This document shows, piece by piece, positions 6,322 to 9,983 of a stretch of DNA of 9,983 nucleotides. A program made the translations under genes and the position numbers. Each line of letters begins with the position of its first letter. Within the stretch, counting starts at the first letter, position 1. The DNA is from Nitrospira sp. UBA6909 (GTDB taxonomy: Bacteria; Nitrospirota; Nitrospiria; Nitrospirales; Nitrospiraceae). Below the pieces are notes generated by a model. The model saw only the letters and a list, made by a program, of their open reading frames with translations, was not told the DNA's origin and made no database searches. The stretch spans positions 1 to 9,983 of the forward strand of contig DKBD01000172.1 in assembly GCA_002451055.1 (NCBI GenBank), given 5' to 3'.

Positions 6322-6487
6322 AAAATCTTCCGAAGATATTGCGAAGCGGAATCAATCTTGATACAACAGCCCCCCTATATGTGAAATCAATCTGGTCAGT
6401 TCGTTTGTCTGGCGTGTGCTCCCGCAAGTCTCCCCAAACAAACCAGAAAACCAGATAGACCGAAATAATTAGAGGAAAGGGAAAGCG
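6322..6487 (+). promoter_or_regulatory. 165-base leader region of the arginine decarboxylase gene
   Basis: This is the longest gap inside the polyamine region and is more AT-rich than its neighbours. It holds a direct repeat AATCAATCT (6350-6358 and 6385-6393), two TCTGG copies (6391-6395, 6408-6412), and two ACCAGA copies (6442-6447, 6450-6455) that could pair with them, plus GTTTG (6403-6407) facing CAAAC (6435-6439, 6439-6443). Alternative hairpins are therefore possible in the mRNA leader. The ribosome site GAGGAAAGGG lies just before the ATG. No clean -35/-10 pair is visible. A small 5-bp hairpin ATCTT-CCG-AAGAT (6325-6337) follows the aldehyde dehydrogenase stop but has no T-tract. Confidence 0.35.
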
Positions 6488-7057
6488 ATGGTACCGACGC
6501 ACATGTTCTTGACGAGAGGAGTGGGAGTGCACAAGGAAAAGCTGGCGTCCTTCGAGGAGGCGTTACGCAGCGCCGGCGTGGCCTACTGTAATCTCGTGAG
6601 TGTATCTTCGATCCTCCCACCCCACTGTAAGATCATCCCGCGGAAGCGTGGGGAGAAACTGTTGAAACCGGGAGAAATTACGTTTTGCGTCATGGCCCGT
6701 TCTGAAACCAATGAACGAAACCAACTGGTCTCGGCGTCGGTCGGTCTGGCGAAACCCACTGACCTCGGTACGTACGGCTATCTATCGGAGCACCATGCCC
6801 ATGGTGAGACGGATGAGGAAACGGGAGAGTATACGGAAGATCTGGCGGCGCAGATGCTCGCGACGACCTTAGGCGTCGAATTCGATCCAAATGTCGCTTG
6901 GAAGGAGCGTGAGCAAGTGTTCAAGATGGGCGGAAAAATAGTGAAAACGCTCAATATCACACAGTCGGCCATTGGCAAGCCTGGCAAGTGGACCACGGTC
7001 ATTGCCTTGGCGGTCTTCATCCCTGGGGAAAATGTGCCGAAACGCTCTCGCCGCTAG
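6488..7057 (+). CDS. pdaD: Pyruvoyl-dependent arginine decarboxylase
   Basis: A 189-residue proenzyme that cleaves itself to make a pyruvoyl group and decarboxylates arginine to agmatine, the first step of the agmatine route to putrescine. The self-cleavage motif SVSSILPP is present at 38-45; by analogy with the Methanocaldococcus jannaschii enzyme (Ser52/Ser53), cleavage falls between Ser40 and Ser41, and Ser41 becomes the pyruvoyl group. The catalytic-region motif [10 protein letters not shown] (97-106) carries Glu101, matching the essential Glu109 of that enzyme. The length fits the family. The ATG has a strong upstream ribosome site, and a run of three membrane-free alpha/beta motifs follows with no signal peptide, so it acts in the cytoplasm. 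The agmatinase gene starts 55 bases downstream, giving consecutive pathway steps. PLP-type arginine decarboxylase (SpeA) is not needed if this enzyme is active. Confidence 0.95.
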   Translation: MVPTHMFLTRGVGVHKEKLASFEEALRSAGVAYCNLVSVSSILPPHCKIIPRKRGEKLLKPGEITFCVMARSETNERNQLVSASVGLAKPTDLGTYGYLSEHHAHGETDEETGEYTEDLAAQMLATTLGVEFDPNVAWKEREQVFKMGGKIVKTLNITQSAIGKPGKWTTVIALAVFIPGENVPKRSRR

Positions 7058-7112
7058 CACCTGTGATCTTCACTTCTTCGGGCCGAATAGGCTCATGTGA
7101 TCGACGCATGCC

Positions 7113-8045
7113 ATGACGCTTCCAGCCGGCTGGGAAGGGCCGGACCATAACTTTCTCGGCATCGACGAGCCGTGGTGCCATCCGGATCAGGCCGGCGTGT
7201 ATGTCTTGCCGGCTCCGTACGAACATACCTCCAGCTATATCCGCGGATCGGATCGCGGTCCCTCCGCTATTCTCGATGCCTCCTGCCAGGTGGAGTTCTA
7301 TGACGAGCAGCTCAAGTGCGAGCCCTTTCGGGAATGGGGCGGCATTGCCACTGCAACGGCTTTGGATCTGGGAGAGAAAGTTGATCGCGCCGCCGTCGAT
7401 GCGATCGAGCAATTCGTTTCCCCGTATGTCGGGACCGGACGGTTTCTGGTGACGCTGACAGGGGAGCATACCGGAGCGCTGGGAGCGATCCGCGCCCATG
7501 CCAAACGTTATCCGGACATGTGCGTGGTGCAGATCGATGCGCACGGCGATTTGCGCGAGGCCTACCAAGGGAACCCGTTCAGCCATGCCAGCGTGATGGC
7601 ACGGGTGGTGGAGGGCGGGCAATCGTTGGTGCAGGTCGGCATCCGGTCGATCAGTCAGGAAGAGATCGCCCGTATCGAAAAGACGGATCGGATCACAACG
7701 TTCTTTGCCGCGAATATCCTGGATCCATCCGGTCCCTATGAAGGGAAAGCCTCCAGGTGGATTCCCGACATCGTGGCCGCCTGCCGAGGACCGGTCTATT
7801 TGACGTTCGACTGTGACGGGCTGGACGCATCGATGATTCCCGCCCTGGGAACTCCTGAGCCAGGTGGTCTGGGCTGGTACGATGCCCTCAATCTGGTCGC
7901 GGCTCTTGCCAACGGCCCCGGTATTGTCGGCATGGATGTGAGCGAAATCGCCCCCATTGAGGGGTTTGTTGCACCACAATTTACCATCGCCCGTTTGATC
8001 TATCGTATGCTCGGCCGTATCAAGGCTGGACGCCGAGTGTACTGA
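7113..8045 (+). CDS. speB: Agmatinase (ureohydrolase family)
   Basis: A 310-residue ureohydrolase, expected to hydrolyse agmatine to putrescine and urea with two manganese ions. Metal-ligand motifs are all visible: His119 in TGEHTGAL, Asp142, His144 and Asp146 in IDAHGDLR, and Asp233 and Asp235 in FDCDGLD; His158 and Glu278 (DVSEIAP) are conserved in the family. The third motif continues to GTPEPGG (246-252). Arginase or formiminoglutamase activity is formally possible, but the preceding agmatine-producing gene makes agmatinase much more likely. Some motif positions differ from E. coli SpeB (GEHT for GGDHS, DAHGD for DAHTD, IPALGTP for APGTGTP). The ATG at 7113 is the first start after an in-frame TGA at 7098; no clear ribosome site precedes it, which may mean coupling to the decarboxylase gene. 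Urea released here could feed a urease if the genome has one. Confidence 0.93.
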   Translation: MTLPAGWEGPDHNFLGIDEPWCHPDQAGVYVLPAPYEHTSSYIRGSDRGPSAILDASCQVEFYDEQLKCEPFREWGGIATATALDLGEKVDRAAVDAIEQFVSPYVGTGRFLVTLTGEHTGALGAIRAHAKRYPDMCVVQIDAHGDLREAYQGNPFSHASVMARVVEGGQSLVQVGIRSISQEEIARIEKTDRITTFFAANILDPSGPYEGKASRWIPDIVAACRGPVYLTFDCDGLDASMIPALGTPEPGGLGWYDALNLVAALANGPGIVGMDVSEIAPIEGFVAPQFTIARLIYRMLGRIKAGRRVY

Positions 8046-8089
8046 GCAGCACCTAAGAGCAATCCATTGCATATCATGCACCCGTCGGC

Positions 8090-8809
8090 TTGCCTGTGAC
8101 CACCCCGATTCGCCTCAATAAGTTTTTTACGGAGCATGGGATCTGTTCTCGGCGCGAGGCGGATCGTTTGATCGAATCGGGAGCCGTCACGGTCAACGGC
8201 CATGTGGCGAAACTAGGGGATCGGGTGAGCCCCACGGACGTCATTGCCCGAGACGGGCGGGTAATTCCCTGGTGCAAGGCTCCCATTTACATCAAATACT
8301 ACAAGCCAGTCGGGGTCACGACGACGAGCGAAGCGCATGTGGCGCGGAACATCATCGCGGAAATCGGGCACCCTGAGCGGATCTTCCCGATCGGACGGTT
8401 GGACAAGGATTCTTCCGGCCTGATTCTCCTGACGAACGACGGGAATATCGTGAACGAAGTTCTGCGGACTGAATTCGGGCACGAGCGGGAATATCTTGTC
8501 GAAGTCGATCAGCCGTTCGACCAGTCGTTTTTGGACCGGATGTCGAGCGGCGTCGTGGTTCTCGGAAGCAAGACGAAACCCTGCCGAATGGTCCGTGTCG
8601 GGCCTAAACGGTTTCGTATCATTCTGACTGAAGGCCGCAATCGGCAAATCAGGCGTATGTGCCGGGCCCTCGGCTATCGGGTCACCGGCCTGCACCGCAC
8701 CAGGATCATGCACATTACCGTCAAGGAGCTGGGGGTGGGAGAGTGGAAAGAACTGACCGAACAGGAGCGGGAGCAACTCTGGGAAGCCGTGGGCCGTATT
8801 CGAACGTAA
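8090..8809 (+). CDS. rluF: 23S rRNA pseudouridine synthase, RluF type
   Basis: A 239-residue RsuA/RluB/E/F-family pseudouridine synthase. An N-terminal S4 RNA-binding domain (about 7-55: IRLNKFFTEHGICSRREADR, then a VNG turn) is followed by the catalytic domain with IGRLDKDSSGL (101-111), where Asp105 is the nucleophile. The closing motif GRNRQIRRMC and the LHRTRIM segment match E. coli RluF (modifies U2604 of 23S rRNA, some activity on U2605) better than RluB, RluE or RsuA as I remember them. It lacks the long basic C-terminal tail of E. coli RluF. The start is uncertain: TTG at 8090 or GTG at 8096, two codons later; neither has a strong ribosome site. It lies 44 bases after agmatinase and may be read through from it, but its function is unrelated to polyamines. 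It converges on nhaR with a 43-base gap. Confidence 0.9.
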   Translation: MPVTTPIRLNKFFTEHGICSRREADRLIESGAVTVNGHVAKLGDRVSPTDVIARDGRVIPWCKAPIYIKYYKPVGVTTTSEAHVARNIIAEIGHPERIFPIGRLDKDSSGLILLTNDGNIVNEVLRTEFGHEREYLVEVDQPFDQSFLDRMSSGVVVLGSKTKPCRMVRVGPKRFRIILTEGRNRQIRRMCRALGYRVTGLHRTRIMHITVKELGVGEWKELTEQEREQLWEAVGRIRT

Positions 8810-8852
8810 CCGGGAGTGCGCCGCGCTTTCTTGAGGAGGGTCTGACGAGACG

Positions 8853-9755
8853 TTAACTGTGCAATTCTCGCCTGGCTGCGCGGACGATCGCAAGCACCGC
8901 AGGATGTTTGAGCCGCCGCTCGACGGTGATCGCATAGAAATACAGTTTTGGCGAGTCTAGGCGTCCAACGACCTGCACCCGGTATTGACGGCAGATTTCT
9001 CTCTCTATTGCCGTGGCGCCGGGGAAAATCCCGTAGCCATCCTGCCCGAACGCCTTGAGCGTCAAGCTGTCATCGAATTCGCCGACGATGTTGGGAGACA
9101 GTTGACGATGAGCCAGCCATGGGTCCAGCAGCTGTCGGAGCGGCGAATCGGATGTTGGCAGAAGTAGCGGTGCGCCCTGTAACGATTGGGGAAAGCCGCG
9201 ACCATACTGGGCCGCCAGCTTAGCTGTCGCGAACAGGGTCACTCCCGACTCACCCAAGAGGTGGTTATACATTCGAACTTTGTTGTTTGGCGGGGCCGGG
9301 CAGTCAGCGATAACCAGATCCAACTGGTGAATGACCAGATCCGTCAACAAAAACGGCAGTTTATCCTCCCGGCACACTAAGAGTGTCTGCTGATCCACCT
9401 TCAAGGCTGATTTCAGGAATTGAGTGGCGATCGGTTTCGACACAACATCCACCATGCCGACGACCAATCGGGAGGGGTACCCTTTCGTCCCGTGTCCCTT
9501 CACCGCGCGCATCAACTCTTGTCCGGTTGCGAAAATGTCCTCCGCGTACTTGAACACCACCTGTCCCATCTCTGTCATAACGAGGCGGCGTCCCACCCGG
9601 ACGAACAACTTTTCGCCCAGCGTGTCCTCCAGCATGCGGATTTGCCCGCTGACTGTAGGCTGGGCGAGGCGGAGTTCCTCGCAGGCTTTCGTCACCGTGC
9701 CGTGCTTGGCCACGGACCAGAAATACAGCAGATGGTGATAGTTCAGCCAATCCAT
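8853..9755 (-). CDS. nhaR: LysR-family transcriptional activator, NhaR type
   Basis: A 300-residue LysR-family regulator. The N-terminal winged helix-turn-helix (about 3-62) reads WLNYHHLLYFWSV, then AQPTVSGQIRMLEDTLGEKL; the rest is the effector-binding domain. E. coli NhaR, which senses Na+ and activates the antiporter gene nhaA, has the same signature as I remember it: NYNHLYYFW, TGQIRALEE, then SDCP, GEFDD and KAFG. Here the matching segments are IADCPAPPNN, VGEFDDSLTLKAFG and GYGIFPGATAIE. The family assignment is firm; Na+ sensing is inferred, and no antiporter gene is in the window. The gene is divergent from an exported-protein gene that starts 142 bases away, the usual arrangement for a LysR regulator and its target. 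A dyad between its own -35 and -10 suggests autorepression. Confidence 0.9.
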   Translation of the reverse strand: MDWLNYHHLLYFWSVAKHGTVTKACEELRLAQPTVSGQIRMLEDTLGEKLFVRVGRRLVMTEMGQVVFKYAEDIFATGQELMRAVKGHGTKGYPSRLVVGMVDVVSKPIATQFLKSALKVDQQTLLVCREDKLPFLLTDLVIHQLDLVIADCPAPPNNKVRMYNHLLGESGVTLFATAKLAAQYGRGFPQSLQGAPLLLPTSDSPLRQLLDPWLAHRQLSPNIVGEFDDSLTLKAFGQDGYGIFPGATAIEREICRQYRVQVVGRLDSPKLYFYAITVERRLKHPAVLAIVRAARRELHS

Positions 9756-9784
9756 ATGGCTCTAGGTGCCGAGTTAGGGATAGC

Positions 9785-9814
9785 ACTATACATCGGATTA
9801 GCCGATAACTCCAA
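9785..9814 (-). promoter_or_regulatory. Promoter of nhaR
   Basis: On the minus strand, TTGGAG (plus 9809-9814) and TATAGT (plus 9785-9790) are separated by 18 bases. Transcription would start near 9778, about 22 bases before the nhaR ATG. The T-N11-A dyad fills the spacer. Confidence 0.5.
9792..9806. promoter_or_regulatory. LysR-type operator (T-N11-A dyad) in the nhaR divergent region
   Basis: ATCGG-ATTAG-CCGAT is a perfect 5-bp dyad containing T(9793)-N11-A(9805), the classical LysR binding motif. It lies inside the nhaR promoter spacer and is centred about 66 bases upstream of the predicted start of the rightward gene, the usual recognition-site position. A wider dyad, CGGATT (9794-9799) and AATCCG (9813-9818), overlaps it. 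Confidence 0.55.
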
Positions 9815-9829
9815 TCCGTTTTATCTATT

Positions 9830-9858
9830 TTGAAAAATAAGCAGGAGATTGCTACTGT
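9830..9858 (+). promoter_or_regulatory. Promoter of the exported-protein gene at the right edge
   Basis: TTGAAA (9830-9835) and TACTGT (9853-9858) are 17 bases apart, and TGC (9850-9852) gives an extended -10. Transcription should start near 9865. The -10 is imperfect, as expected of an activator-dependent promoter. Confidence 0.45.
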
Positions 9859-9897
9859 GGGCGCCGTCCGCCACCCAACGTGAAAGGAGCATCCTTC

Positions 9898-9983
9898 ATG
9901 ATCGCTCTGGTATTGGCCATTGTGACCCTCCTGCCAATGACCGCACTGGCGGAACCGGTTAGCGGCTCGCGGCCCGTGCAGGC
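9898..9983 (+). CDS. Exported protein, N-terminal part only (cut by the window edge)
   Basis: An open frame starts at ATG 9898 with an excellent ribosome site AAAGGAG (9883-9889) eight bases upstream, and runs off the right edge after 28 codons. The visible sequence begins MIALVLAIVTLLPMTALA and then EPVSGSRPVQ: a signal peptide with a hydrophobic core and an ALA-type cleavage site before EPV. The protein is therefore exported to the periplasm or envelope; nothing shows its function. It is divergent from nhaR with promoter elements and a LysR-type operator in between, so it is a likely NhaR-regulated gene. Confidence 0.6.
   Translation, partial: MIALVLAIVTLLPMTALAEPVSGSRPVQ

Noticed and set aside
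8810..8852. A bidirectional terminator between rluF and nhaR
   Set aside because: Only a four-base dyad (GTCT/AGAC) without a T-tract is present; too weak to call.
1..9983. CRISPR array or complete insertion sequence
   Set aside because: There are no regularly spaced repeats, no transposase frame and no terminal inverted repeats in the window.

Overview
The window looks like chromosomal DNA of a Nitrospira-type bacterium (phylum Nitrospirota). The reasons are the moderately GC-rich sequence, an FtsH whose sequence reads like Nitrospira FtsH as I remember it, and a polyamine gene set built on a pyruvoyl-type arginine decarboxylase and a deoxyhypusine-synthase-like protein. The assignment rests on recalled family resemblance, not on a search.

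Left edge (1-766): no intact gene. A degraded small gene on the minus strand (1-195) has an in-frame amber codon and no usable start. It is followed by a perfect 3' tRNA half (T arm, acceptor 3' strand and CCA, 305-336) with no 5' half. This is what the distal attachment site of an element integrated into a tRNA gene looks like, with the element lying to the left. The 430 bases up to ftsH hold an imperfect 26-base direct repeat that forms the ends of two tiny minus-strand reading frames.

ftsH (767-2578) encodes a complete membrane AAA+ zinc protease. It is followed by a short hairpin and a good sigma70-type promoter (TTGACG, 17 bases, TATAAG).

Polyamine region (2738-8045, all plus strand): speY (deoxyhypusine-synthase-like), a DsbA-like exported thiol protein overlapping it by ATGA, a small four-cysteine zinc-ribbon protein, an NAD(P)+ aldehyde dehydrogenase, pyruvoyl-dependent arginine decarboxylase and agmatinase. 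Together they suggest arginine -> agmatine -> putrescine (+ urea) -> homospermidine or a related triamine, with the aldehyde dehydrogenase possibly clearing an aminoaldehyde. rluF (23S rRNA pseudouridine synthase) follows on the same strand.

Right edge: a convergent nhaR (LysR family) and, divergent from it, the first 28 codons of an exported protein. Their shared 142-base gap holds opposed promoters and a LysR-type T-N11-A dyad placed to repress nhaR and activate the exported gene. This is the best-resolved regulatory site in the window.
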